Origin: Propionibacteriaceae bacterium
GTDB taxonomy: Bacteria > Actinomycetota > Actinomycetes > Propionibacteriales > Propionibacteriaceae
Length of the DNA: 64,000 nucleotides
Reading direction: 5' to 3'
Assembly: GCA_031285845.1 (NCBI GenBank)
Contig: JAITVK010000026.1
Location: 88,096-152,095, forward strand
Made by a program: the position numbers and the translations under genes. Positions 34,891-43,479 of the stretch are shown here, in pieces. Under the pieces are notes generated by a model. That model worked only from the letters and a program-made list of their open reading frames with translations. It was not told the origin of the DNA and did no database searches. Numbering within the stretch: position 1 is the stretch's first letter; each line of letters begins with the position of its first letter.

Positions 34891-35250
34891 ATGCGAGTGG
34901 ATGTGTGGCTATGGGCGACGCGCTTCTTCCCGAGTCGCTCTCAGGCGACGGCGGCTTGTCGCGCGGGCAAGATTCGGCTCAACGATGTCACAGCCAAAGC
35001 GTCCACTCCGATCGTGATCGGCGATCGTTTGGCCTGGTCAGATCGGTATCGGTCGCGTCGAGTCGAGGTGGTACGACTCCTGCCCAAGCGGGTGTCAGCC
35101 ACTATCGCCGTCACCGCCTACATCGACCACTCCGACCCGATGCCCACCAAAGCCGAGATCGCGGCCGTGCCGCAGCGCGACCGTGGCGCCGGTCGGCCAG
35201 AGAAAAAAGATCGACGCGAACTGGATCGGCTGCGCGGATTCCAGAAGTAG
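34891..35250 (+). CDS. S4-domain RNA-binding protein, Hsp15-like
   Basis: A 119-residue protein. The S4 fold covers about residues 1-60 (MRVDVWLWATRFFPSRSQATAACRAGKIRLN), and a basic C-terminal helix follows (GRPEKKDRRELDRLRGFQK). This layout is that of Hsp15-type proteins, which bind stalled 50S subunits carrying nascent chains. No frame damage. The downstream 130 bases up to the convergent permease contain several degenerate repeats of TCGGTCTCGTCC. Confidence 0.87.
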   Translation: MRVDVWLWATRFFPSRSQATAACRAGKIRLNDVTAKASTPIVIGDRLAWSDRYRSRRVEVVRLLPKRVSATIAVTAYIDHSDPMPTKAEIAAVPQRDRGAGRPEKKDRRELDRLRGFQK

Positions 35251-35378
35251 ACCGACGAGGGCTTGTCCGGTCGTACAGTCACCTCGATCATCCAGGGCAC
35301 ATTCCGGTCTCGTCCGACCACTGCCACCCGACCCAGTCGAGCGTGTTTCCGGTCTCGTCCGGCCGCTGCCCGATCGGG

Positions 35379-36266
35379 TCAGTGCCGATTCAGGACCCGA
35401 TCCAAACGCCAGATCGAACCGCCGACAACGATGACCATCCACAGCACGAGGACCACGACCGTCACTGCGACCGGCCAGGTCGAGCCTGAGTTGATGGTGA
35501 TCGAGTCGCCCAAACTGCGGTGAAGCTCCGCGATGGGCACCGACCCGGCGGACGAGGCGGCGTACGAGTCGAGAATCGGGGTCAACTGCGGCATTCGGAT
35601 CAGTGCGGCCGCTTGGGCGAACGGCAGAATTCCCACCGCCAACCCGAGATCGTACAACTGAGGCACAGCGAAAGCGAACGACAGAAAACCGACGCAGACC
35701 AGCCCGAGCGCGCCATAGGCGGTGATCGCGACCGCCGGCATCGAGAAGCTGGCGACTAGAGCGGCCAACCCGGCGAAGAACGCTGCGACAAGCAGTAATC
35801 CACCCAATAGCGCCAGCCAGCCGAAGACGGACATCACGGGTTGCCCCAAGACTGCCACCCAGATCTGACCGAGAATCACAATCACGACCGCGACCACGAG
35901 GATCACGACGAACACGGTCAGCAGATAGGCCAAGATCAGCGGGATGACTTTGACCCGAGACAGCCGATACAACTCGAAGCGCCCAGCGCGCCGATCCTCC
36001 ACGAACGAGGTCATGAGCGCCATGCCTGTGGTGAAACCGGTCAGAACGGCGACGGTGGCGAAGATCCACGTGTCGGCGACACCGTACGCCCACTGCACGC
36101 TGGCCTGAGTCATGCGATCGCCGACCATATTGGCTAACTGTCCGCGAAAACACCCCAGGAACAGGATCAGCAACAGAATCGGCGACCCGATGATGATGCC
36201 GAGAGCCAGCCGGTGACGCAGCAGCACACGGATGTTGCGGATGAACAAAGTGCCGATCAATGACAT
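35379..36266 (-). CDS. ABC-2 type transporter permease
   Basis: A 295-residue membrane protein with six hydrophobic segments (including LGIIIGSPILLLILFLGCF near 25-45, and segments near 68-85, 112-140, 150-175, 180-205 and 265-290). FSMPAVAITAYGALGL and the FVEDRRAGRFELYR loop are typical of the ABC-2 family. It overlaps the ATPase stop by one base (TGATG), so it pairs with the neighbouring ATPase as an exporter. The substrate is unknown. Confidence 0.85.
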   Translation of the reverse strand: MSLIGTLFIRNIRVLLRHRLALGIIIGSPILLLILFLGCFRGQLANMVGDRMTQASVQWAYGVADTWIFATVAVLTGFTTGMALMTSFVEDRRAGRFELYRLSRVKVIPLILAYLLTVFVVILVVAVVIVILGQIWVAVLGQPVMSVFGWLALLGGLLLVAAFFAGLAALVASFSMPAVAITAYGALGLVCVGFLSFAFAVPQLYDLGLAVGILPFAQAAALIRMPQLTPILDSYAASSAGSVPIAELHRSLGDSITINSGSTWPVAVTVVVLVLWMVIVVGGSIWRLDRVLNRH

Positions 36267-39200
36267 CAGGCGTCCTCCCCCTGACTCTTCGCCCGACGAC
36301 GTCGAGCCTCCGAGATCCGTTTCTCCACGGCGAGCTTGATCCGGGCCTGATGGGCCAACGTCTCGTCCACCGGACGACTCAACTCAGCGTCCCAACGCCG
36401 CTCATCAGAGGACGCGTCCTTGGCCCGACCGGTCGCGCCCTCGCCGCCCGAGCCCTCCAGCCCGGGGCGATCCAGCGGCAAACTACCTGGTGGGAACCGC
36501 TCGTCGAACGATGGCAACGCGTCTTTCAGGATCGCGTCCTGCAGCAGATGCGACACCGACGCCAACTGGTCGAGTTGCACATCCTCGGTGAACAGCGGCG
36601 GCAACAACACCGACCCGATGCGCGGCGACGGCTCGTCCACGGGGTCCGCGCCCAAGTCGAGATCCTCGTCGGCCCACGAGTCGTCCAACGGCGATACGGA
36701 GACCGCGTCCGCGACGGGGCGGGTACGGTCAGCGTCGACCTCGACCGGCGGCAGGGCGCCAGAATCGACGGACATGGCCAGATCAGAATATGTGTCATCG
36801 GCGTACTCGTCCTCGTAGACCGGCTCGGCGCCGGCCAAGGCGGATTCGTCGAGCGAGCTTGCGGGAACCGAGTCGTCCGCTGACCACGCCGCCGAATCCA
36901 TCCACGAGTCGGGGCGATCCGAACCGGACCGGCGATCCGAGTCGGACCCGTCCAACGGTAGGTCAGCGCTAGGCCACGGTTGCTCAAGAGCGACCGTGCG
37001 ACCGATCTGATCAGCGTCCTCGCCGAGTTCGGGCAAGCCATCGGAGTCCAGGAACGGCGACACCGGTTGGCGCCGATCATCGAAGTCCTCACCTGGATCG
37101 AATTCCATCTGGGTGTCCACTAGCAGGCCGTCCCCGGCCGTACGACCCTCGGACAGGTCAGCGTCGAACAGGTCGTCTTGGACGGTGTTCGCGTCGTATT
37201 CCCGCAGGTCGATGACTGGTGGCCGGGCGGCGAACCCTGTCATGTCGCGTCCAGGTTCGACATCGGCGTCCAAGTAGGGCGTCTGGTCTTCGGCGCGCCC
37301 GTCGAAGCGCGGATCAATGTCGTCGCGCAGATCGATCACCGGCGCTTGCCCGACCGGCCTGGACGTCGGCGCGGCTAGTGGCTCGGGTGGAGCCTGGGGG
37401 GTTGACTCGGCCGGAGTCGGCGGGTTGACCGTCCGGCCACGGGCGAGCAGACGGGCCAGCGGTCCGACCGCACGCAAAGGGTTTCGCTTGGCGGCAGCGG
37501 GGGTCGCCGCGGGCTGTGAATTCTGCGCGGAAGGCGTCGAGACGGGGATCGCGTCGGGTTGCCGCGCCGACGTCGGCTGTGGATTCTGCGGAGGGCCCGA
37601 TAGTGAGGTTGACCCAGGAGTCGAGCCAAAGATCGGGTCGGGCTGCCGGGTCGGCGTCGAGCCCGGGCGTGAGACCGAGCCCGTGGTCGAACCAGAACCC
37701 GGCGTCTGCGCGGAACTCGCCTCACTGCCGACCAGGCGGGCCAACTCCTCGACCCCGTCAGTGTCGGCGGCCAAGCGACGAGACTCCGAGGTCCGACCCG
37801 TGTCAGCGAACCGGGGGGCACGGCTCCAATGGTCAGGCAACCCGATCTCGGAGTGGCTGACATTGCCCCACCCTGGCGGTGGCGGCGCCAATTCACCGTC
37901 GCGACGGGCCAAGCTCTGCGCCCGTGCGTCGTCGACTTCGTAGGCCTCGACCGAGTCGGACTCCAACTCGGCGTCGTCGAAGCGGTCATCGATCGCCGCC
38001 GCCTCAGGCTCGTCGAGCCACCCAGTGGCAGCATCGTCGAAGTCAGTGTCGGCCACTGGCGCGCTCGCCTCACCCCGATCAGCCGCCCGAGTCGACCCGG
38101 GACGTACGACAGCTGAATCGAGTTGGCCCGAGATCTGAACGGAGGCGGGCATGTCGACTTCGGCGGCCGTCTGATCCAAGCGAACAGCCTCAGCCGGGCC
38201 GACACCCTGGTCGAAACCGAGCATCTCGGCGTCGGTCTGATTCAGGTCGGGCCCGACAGCCTGCGCGGGTTCAACCGCCTGCTCCACCGTGACCGTCTGA
38301 TCGCCCTCGACCGCGAAAACCTCCCCAGCCTCGATGACGTCCTCTGACTCCCAATTCAGCAGATCACCGTCGTAGAGCGTCGGGTCGACATCAACCTCAC
38401 TCTCGACCACCTCGTCCCCGAAGCCCGGAACCAGTTCCGGAATCGGGGACGCGTCGTCGTCCGCCCCGGATGCGGTCAGCGGCGCGATCACGCGATGGAA
38501 GTCAGGCGAGAAATCGTCACCGTCGGGAACCCACCGACCATCACCGCTCGGGGTCGGGGCCGGAGCCGGTTGCGGGGCAGTCACACCAACAGGTTCGTCG
38601 ACCACGGTCGCGCCAGCCGCCAGTCGTACGACATCATCCAACGAGCCGTGACGATAATCGAAGTCGAGGACACGCTCACCGAGATACGAGACCACGTCGC
38701 GCGCTTGGGCACTGGATTCGACCGCCCACACGACATCACCGTCGGCATCCGGTTCGGGAGCCATGATGCCCATCGCGGCCAGTTCGGCCACATCGGTTTG
38801 GGGATCGACCAAGCTCATGATCAACGTGGGGGGACAATTCGACTCGATCAGATCGGTCGGCGACCCCTGCGCCACCAAACGACCATTGACCAAGATGCCG
38901 ACCATGTCGGCCTGCTCAGCCAAATCGGCTCGATCAGTGGCGACCACGACCGTCACACCGGCGTCACGCAGTTCGAGCACGATCGCCCAGATCAGGTCGG
39001 CCGATCCGATGTCGATACCACGCAACGGTTCGTCAATCAGGAAAACTTCGGGCTGGTGCAGCAGCGCGCGAGCGACATCGGCACGGCGTCGCTCCCCAGC
39101 AGTCAACTGATCCACGCGCCGGTCACGTTTCGACTCCAACGCCAACTGCTCCATCACGGCGGCCACACGATTGGCGCTCTGCATCCGACCCATGCCCTGG

Positions 39201-39505
39201 AACCGGGCATGCAAGTCCAAGTTCTCCGCCACAGTCAGCGACGGATCGAGCAGCGTGGACTGGGGCACGAACCCCACCGAAGACCGGATGGCGTCGTCAT
39301 CGACCCCTTGGTGATGACCAGCGACCTCGATCGACCCGGCGTCAGGAGGAAGCACAGTGGCCAGCAGTCGCATGATGGTGGATTTGCCGGATCCGGGAGG
39401 ACCGAGCACCACGAAAAACTCGCCGTCAGCCACGGTGAAACTCACATGTCGCAAGACCTCCGTGTCACCTGACACCTGACGAACACTGTCCACGACTACT
39501 GCCAT
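36266..39505 (-). CDS. ABC transporter ATP-binding protein with very long acidic C-terminal extension
   Basis: A 1079-residue protein; the ATG at 39505 has GGAGG five bases upstream. The first about 300 residues are an ABC-2 exporter ATPase: Walker A GPPGSGKST, signature LTAGERRRADVARALLHQPEVFLIDEP, then the usual C-terminal subdomain. From about 310 to 1030 it is a disordered, Asp/Glu/Ser/Pro-rich chain with scattered motifs (VIDLRDD, VIDLREYD) and a Pro/Thr-rich middle. The last 40 residues form a basic helix (EKRISEARRRRAKSQGEDA). Such an extension is exceptional for this family. The frame is open throughout and codon-biased, so it is real coding sequence. Confidence 0.85.
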   Translation of the reverse strand: MAVVVDSVRQVSGDTEVLRHVSFTVADGEFFVVLGPPGSGKSTIMRLLATVLPPDAGSIEVAGHHQGVDDDAIRSSVGFVPQSTLLDPSLTVAENLDLHARFQGMGRMQSANRVAAVMEQLALESKRDRRVDQLTAGERRRADVARALLHQPEVFLIDEPLRGIDIGSADLIWAIVLELRDAGVTVVVATDRADLAEQADMVGILVNGRLVAQGSPTDLIESNCPPTLIMSLVDPQTDVAELAAMGIMAPEPDADGDVVWAVESSAQARDVVSYLGERVLDFDYRHGSLDDVVRLAAGATVVDEPVGVTAPQPAPAPTPSGDGRWVPDGDDFSPDFHRVIAPLTASGADDDASPIPELVPGFGDEVVESEVDVDPTLYDGDLLNWESEDVIEAGEVFAVEGDQTVTVEQAVEPAQAVGPDLNQTDAEMLGFDQGVGPAEAVRLDQTAAEVDMPASVQISGQLDSAVVRPGSTRAADRGEASAPVADTDFDDAATGWLDEPEAAAIDDRFDDAELESDSVEAYEVDDARAQSLARRDGELAPPPPGWGNVSHSEIGLPDHWSRAPRFADTGRTSESRRLAADTDGVEELARLVGSEASSAQTPGSGSTTGSVSRPGSTPTRQPDPIFGSTPGSTSLSGPPQNPQPTSARQPDAIPVSTPSAQNSQPAATPAAAKRNPLRAVGPLARLLARGRTVNPPTPAESTPQAPPEPLAAPTSRPVGQAPVIDLRDDIDPRFDGRAEDQTPYLDADVEPGRDMTGFAARPPVIDLREYDANTVQDDLFDADLSEGRTAGDGLLVDTQMEFDPGEDFDDRRQPVSPFLDSDGLPELGEDADQIGRTVALEQPWPSADLPLDGSDSDRRSGSDRPDSWMDSAAWSADDSVPASSLDESALAGAEPVYEDEYADDTYSDLAMSVDSGALPPVEVDADRTRPVADAVSVSPLDDSWADEDLDLGADPVDEPSPRIGSVLLPPLFTEDVQLDQLASVSHLLQDAILKDALPSFDERFPPGSLPLDRPGLEGSGGEGATGRAKDASSDERRWDAELSRPVDETLAHQARIKLAVEKRISEARRRRAKSQGEDA

Positions 39506-39837
39506 CAACGCCTCCAGGCTATAGCGGATATCAGATCACGGCGAGATCCTGTGATCGCCACCACTGGCCACATTAGGGGTATTCCCGTGGCTACGCCAGT
39601 CGACACGTGGTACACACCGCGTTACGGCGGGGTTGGCCGAGCGGTCGGCGAGGCGGGAGAGCGCTCGACGGGGCGGGTTTGGCGGGGCGAGATGGCAGCG
39701 GAGCGTTACGGGGTCGACGGTACGGCCCGTGTCCGCGGCCAGCGGGCCGATGCGCCGCCACCACACCAGGGCGTACGAACCTCCGCCGATCACCCCGTGG
39801 CGAAGTAGGCTGAGAAGTACCATCGAAGGGAGTCCTG

Positions 39838-39954
39838 ATGCTATTCGTCGAAGTGTATCCCCTCCTCAGGGAGCTCTTCCTGGCCTTCGCGATCGTGGTG
39901 TTCCTCATCATCATGGCCAGAATCGCCAAAGCACTGGACAACCGCTCGGCGTGA
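39838..39954 (+). CDS. 38-residue membrane protein
   Basis: A short gene with an excellent ribosome site (AAGGGAG, five bases before the ATG). The product MLFVEVYPLLRELFLAFAIV continues with VFLIIMARIAKALDNRSA: one transmembrane helix followed by a basic, polar end. It stands alone after about 330 bases of intergenic sequence (39,506-39,837) in which I see no other gene. Small regulators of transporters often look like this. Function unknown. Confidence 0.6.
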   Translation: MLFVEVYPLLRELFLAFAIVVFLIIMARIAKALDNRSA

Positions 39955-40156
39955 GTCGGCGAGGAATGAAACGAGCAACATCGACGGGCCGTGCTTCGGA
40001 GCGGACGCGAGGATGCTCGGGACTCGCCGGCTGAAACGGGCAACATCGACGCGCGACGATCTGCCCGGAGCGGTCGCGGGGATCTCCCGAACTCGGCGGT
40101 TGAAACGGGGCAATATCGACGCGCGACGACCTCGCCGATCGATTTGGGTGGGGAAA
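39953..40156. repeat. Three tandem imperfect repeats of about 68 bp
   Basis: Units start at 39953, 40021 and 40089. Each begins GA(g/c)TCGSCG and carries a core of the form TGAAACGGGCAACATCGACG (39967, 40032 and 40101, with one to three differences), then a GC-rich half. The third unit decays after about 50 bases. No frame gives a convincing protein. Confidence 0.7.
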
Positions 40157-40182
40157 TGTATCCATACGGCCCCTCAGACGGT

Positions 40183-40241
40183 TCAAAACAGCGCAAAATC
40201 GCCGTACGCCGCGAGAATCGTTCGATTTTGCCCCGTTTTGA
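40183..40241. repeat. Inverted repeat with 19-base arms related to the tandem repeat core
   Basis: Arms at 40183-40201 and 40223-40241 pair at 17 of 19 positions around a 21-base loop. Each arm is itself a diverged copy of the tandem core (CAAAACNGSGCAAAATCG), the second in reverse orientation. The RNA would form a long stem, but there is no T-run, so a terminator is not obvious. Confidence 0.6.
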
Positions 40242-40688
40242 GCCAGCCGGGCTCATCGATTCGCCGAAGGCGCCCCAGCACCGGAGGTGCGACGAGAAGA
40301 ACGTGACCTTCTTGGCGAGCGCCACAGAATCTGGCACAGTACCGGGGTGCGGCCCCGGCGAGAGTCCACGTTCCTCGCGTACGTCCAAGTCGCCCACCTC
40401 ACCAGTTCCGACCATTTCCACCGCCCGAGCGTCGGTCAAATCCGCAGCCACCCTGCCGCCCAACCCCGGACCCACCAACACAAAACCCTCACCACGTGGT
40501 GGTAGACCCGCACCCTGCGCGCCCCGCGACCACCGTCCAACAAGCCCCCCACCGATGCAGTTGCGAACCCGCAGACCCAGGTCGAGTCGTGGGGCTGACT
40601 CCCGCGACCACCGTCCAGCAAACCCCCATTCGTGCCGCCGTAGGCCCGTGCCTCACGGCCCGAAAGAACCAGCATCTTCTACACTACA
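40242..40688. other. Repeat-bearing intergenic region upstream of padR
   Basis: About 450 bases with no supported gene. It contains a 33-34 bp direct repeat at 40525-40558 and 40603-40635 (CGCGACCACCGTCCARCAAR then a C-run) and a perfect 12-base palindrome CACCACGTGGTG at 40490-40501. Frames across it encode low-quality Pro/Arg-rich sequence. Confidence 0.5.
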
Positions 40689-40718
40689 TTGACAGACACA
40701 GTACTATGTGCGTACGAT
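40689..40718 (+). promoter_or_regulatory. padR promoter with palindrome between -35 and -10
   Basis: TTGACA (40689-40694), 18 bases, TACGAT (40713-40718). Between them lies CACA-N6-TGTG (40697-40710), a symmetrical element placed where a PadR dimer would block RNA polymerase. A second possible pairing, GTTCACGGG with CCCGGTGAAC, lies just downstream around 40742-40770. Confidence 0.5.
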
Positions 40719-40810
40719 TGCTGTTGACGGCAAACCCTCACCGTTCACGGGATCGTACAACCCGGTGAACGCGGGCCGAGCCGAGCATCACCATTGTTGG
40801 AAGGAGGATC

Positions 40811-41140
40811 ATGTCTGATCCCACCATTTCGCCGGATCTGTTGCGCGGGAACACCGACACCATGATTCTGCGCCTGCTGACCGACGCCGACCATTATGGG
40901 TACGAGATCATCAAGCTTCTGTTCGAACGCTCCGGCGGGGAACTGGAGATCAAAGAGGCGACCCTCTACTCCAGTCTGCGCCGACTTGAGGCCGACGGCG
41001 ACATCCGATGGTACTGGGGCGACGAGACCCAAGGCGGTCGCCGCAAGTATTACGCCATCACCGATCAGGGTCGCGCGACGTACGAACGCAACAAGCGCAA
41101 CTGGGAGTTCACCAAACGCATCGTCGACCTGGTGATCTGA
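40811..41140 (+). CDS. PadR family transcriptional regulator
   Basis: A 109-residue protein; GGAAGGAGG precedes the ATG. The PadR winged helix is typical: ILRLLTDADHYGYEIIKLLFERSGGELEIKEATLYSSLRRLEADG, then DETQGGRRKYYAITDQGRATYE. It is followed 105 bases later by the HAAS/pentapeptide gene on the same strand, an arrangement common to PadR regulators and the membrane or HAAS proteins they control. Autorepression at the upstream palindrome is likely. Confidence 0.88.
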   Translation: MSDPTISPDLLRGNTDTMILRLLTDADHYGYEIIKLLFERSGGELEIKEATLYSSLRRLEADGDIRWYWGDETQGGRRKYYAITDQGRATYERNKRNWEFTKRIVDLVI

Positions 41141-41245
41141 CCCCAGACCGCGCGAGCCACAACGCGCCCGGGGTCGCAACCCGGTCGCCCCGAACCACAT
41201 TTCCCTAGCCACATCACACTTTTCATCCACAGAGTAAGGATCATC

Positions 41246-42628
41246 ATGACAGACACGACAGACAGCCTGCAGAACCGCGTCGACGACTATCTCGACCAGG
41301 CCTTCGCCGCCTTCGACGACAGCCCGGCAGTGGCAGACCTGAGGATCGAACTGCGCCACGACTTGCTAGAACGCCTGCTCGATCTGACCAGCCACGGCGT
41401 CGAGCCCGAGGTGGCGTACGCCCAGGTCATCGCCTCAGTCGGCGACATCTCGACCACGATCGCCGAAGTGGTCGCCCACGATCAGGCGTACGCGAAGCAG
41501 AGCACCGGCTCGACCACCCAAACCGCTGACCAGGCCACCCCGACCCCGGCCGCCCCGACCCCGGAGACCACCCCGGGCGCGACCCCGCCAAGCTCGGCCA
41601 CCCCGCCCGATCCGAGCGCTTCGTTCGACGCGACCGAGCCCAACGGCCCGGCTGAGTCGCTCAACAATCCCACATCCGCCCCAGGTGCGACCTACACCGA
41701 GACCACGGCCCCAGGATTCTTCGGCGCCGGTTCGGCCACCGGATCCGCTTACAGGGAGTACGGCAGCGCAGATTCGGGCCCGGCCTCCCAACCGGAGCAA
41801 GACTGGGCCGCGAAGCTCACCGAGGCGATCACCGCCGGAGTGGAGACGGCGCGGACCCAAATCCTCAACGCCCTCGACCAGGTCGACGACGCGACGTCGA
41901 AGGCCGGCGACTGGGAGGAGCGCGTGCGCCAGGCGATGGACACCGGATTGCGGTCAGCCTTGGGCGAGAATCGCGTCTTCGTGCGTGGAGTACGCCGGGC
42001 CGCGAACAAGTCCCGCGTCTCGTACACCGCCTCGACTTTCCGCGACGCCGACTTCCGGGGTCAATCGCTGCCTGAGGCAACGTTCACGGCGAGTTCGATG
42101 CGCGGCAGCGACTTCACCGGAGCGATCCTGACCGAGGCCAGGTTCACCGCGTCTGATTTGAGAGCAGTCAACTTCACCCGAGCCGATCTGACCCGGGCGC
42201 ATCTGAAGAGTTGCTCGCTGCGGGAGGCGATTTTCGACGCCACAATTCTGACCGGGGCGAACCTGTCCTCGGCGTCGATGCGAGGCGTCTCGTTCATCGG
42301 CTGCACCCTGAACAACGTTCGCGCGAAATACTCCGACCTGCGCGACTCACGGTTCGCCGATTGCGCGATGGATTCGGTCGACTTCACCGGGGCTGATCTG
42401 CGCGGGGCCCGCTTCGACGGCCTGGTTCTGACCAACGTCAGTTTCGAGATGTCGAATGTCACGTCGGCCAGCTTCCGCGGCTCCATCCTGCGCAACGTCA
42501 GCTTCCGCCACGTCTCCAGCCGAGTCGTCCAGTCGATGATCTGTGCCGACACCGTGGTCGATCGGGCCACGTTCACGTCACTCCAGTCCACCGGGCGGGT
42601 CCCTGAAGGCATTCGCGTCGAAGCTTGA
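41246..42628 (+). CDS. HAAS-domain protein with C-terminal pentapeptide repeats
   Basis: A 460-residue protein with AAGGA before the ATG. Residues 1-75 are a HAAS-type helical domain (VDDYLDQAFAAFDDSPAVADLRIELRHDLLERL ... AYAQVIASVGD), usual next to PadR genes. A Pro/Thr/Ala-rich linker runs to about 170 and a helical part to 245. Pentapeptide repeats from 250 to 440 (A(N/D)LXX pattern, for example GADLRGARFDGLVLTNVSF) should form a right-handed quadrilateral beta-helix. There are no membrane segments. Some such helices mimic DNA and bind gyrase, but nothing here shows that specifically. Confidence 0.8.
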   Translation: MTDTTDSLQNRVDDYLDQAFAAFDDSPAVADLRIELRHDLLERLLDLTSHGVEPEVAYAQVIASVGDISTTIAEVVAHDQAYAKQSTGSTTQTADQATPTPAAPTPETTPGATPPSSATPPDPSASFDATEPNGPAESLNNPTSAPGATYTETTAPGFFGAGSATGSAYREYGSADSGPASQPEQDWAAKLTEAITAGVETARTQILNALDQVDDATSKAGDWEERVRQAMDTGLRSALGENRVFVRGVRRAANKSRVSYTASTFRDADFRGQSLPEATFTASSMRGSDFTGAILTEARFTASDLRAVNFTRADLTRAHLKSCSLREAIFDATILTGANLSSASMRGVSFIGCTLNNVRAKYSDLRDSRFADCAMDSVDFTGADLRGARFDGLVLTNVSFEMSNVTSASFRGSILRNVSFRHVSSRVVQSMICADTVVDRATFTSLQSTGRVPEGIRVEA

Positions 42629-42699
42629 GCCAACCTCAGGCCCATCGTCACGATCGACCGTCACAATCCGCCGTCCCGCTTCGACATCACGATCCGCCG

Positions 42700-43473
42700 T
42701 CATCCCGCTTCGTCCACGAGCGGGGTGGCGGCCACGATCCGTTCGAGTTTCGGTTTAGCGTCGAGCAGCAGGCGTACGATCAACTGTTTCTTCTCGGGTG
42801 TGAAACGGAACACCGGGGTGGCGACTGAGACGGCAGCCACAGCGTGGATTCCGACGATCAGAGGCACAGCGACGCAGCAGATGTGTGGAGTGGATTCTTC
42901 CGTCTCGTACGCCAAACCCTCGCGTCTGACCTGGTCGAGTTGCTGGATCAGAACGTCGAGGTTGGTGATCGTGTTGGCGGTCATCGCGCGCAGCCCGTGG
43001 GGGTAGAGCCGACGCACCTGATCGGGTCTCTGCCGACTGAGCAGGGCCTTGCCGATGGCCGTCGAATGCGCCGGGAGTCGGTTGCCGACCGAAGCGACCA
43101 TCCTGATCGGTTGGGGCGAGTCGACCGCCAGCAGGTACGACACCTCGTCTCCAGCCAACCGCCCGAAATAGCAGGTCTCGCCACAAGCGGCGACGATCCC
43201 AGTCATGATCGCTTTGACGTCAGCCAGGCCCGAATGGGCCGCCAAATAGCTGGCCCCCAATTCGTACATCCCTGGCCCGACCCGGTAGCGCTGGGTCGCC
43301 TCGTCGTAGACGACCCAACCGGCGTCACGCAGCGTGTGCATGATCGGAAACAACGTCGACTTGGCGACACTGGTCTGGCTGGCGAGTTGACTCAACGTCA
43401 GACCTTGGCCTGAAGCGGCGATCGAGCGTAACGCGGCGACGACTCGGGCGGTCGGACGATGCGTCTCAGGCAC
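42700..43473 (-). CDS. IclR family transcriptional regulator
   Basis: A 257-residue regulator. N-terminal winged helix (RVVAALRSIAASGQGLTLSQLASQTSVAKSTLFPIMHTLRDAGWV), then the IclR effector domain (about 80-250) with GNRLPAHSTAIGKALLS and TPHICCVAVPLI. It is the last gene of the leftward galactonate operon, six bases after a permease stop, and presumably senses a galactonate pathway intermediate. It may act at palindromes between dgoD and the aldolase gene. Confidence 0.85.
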   Translation of the reverse strand: MPETHRPTARVVAALRSIAASGQGLTLSQLASQTSVAKSTLFPIMHTLRDAGWVVYDEATQRYRVGPGMYELGASYLAAHSGLADVKAIMTGIVAACGETCYFGRLAGDEVSYLLAVDSPQPIRMVASVGNRLPAHSTAIGKALLSRQRPDQVRRLYPHGLRAMTANTITNLDVLIQQLDQVRREGLAYETEESTPHICCVAVPLIVGIHAVAAVSVATPVFRFTPEKKQLIVRLLLDAKPKLERIVAATPLVDEAG

Positions 43474-43479
43474 TGGCGA

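Noticed and set aside
36300..39500. Long open frames on the plus strand opposite the ABC ATPase gene.
   Set aside because: They are Arg/Ser/Pro-rich shadows of the real minus-strand frame, which has the ABC motifs and a good ribosome site.
39630..39720. A tRNA-Leu/Ser-like D-arm (GGCCGAGCGGTCGGCGA).
   Set aside because: No matching anticodon arm, T-loop TTCGAAT or acceptor stem could be folded around it.
39953..40241. CRISPR array or type III toxin-antitoxin repeat RNA.
   Set aside because: Repeats are about 68 bp, imperfect and directly abutting without spacers. No cas gene or ToxN-like endoribonuclease is adjacent.
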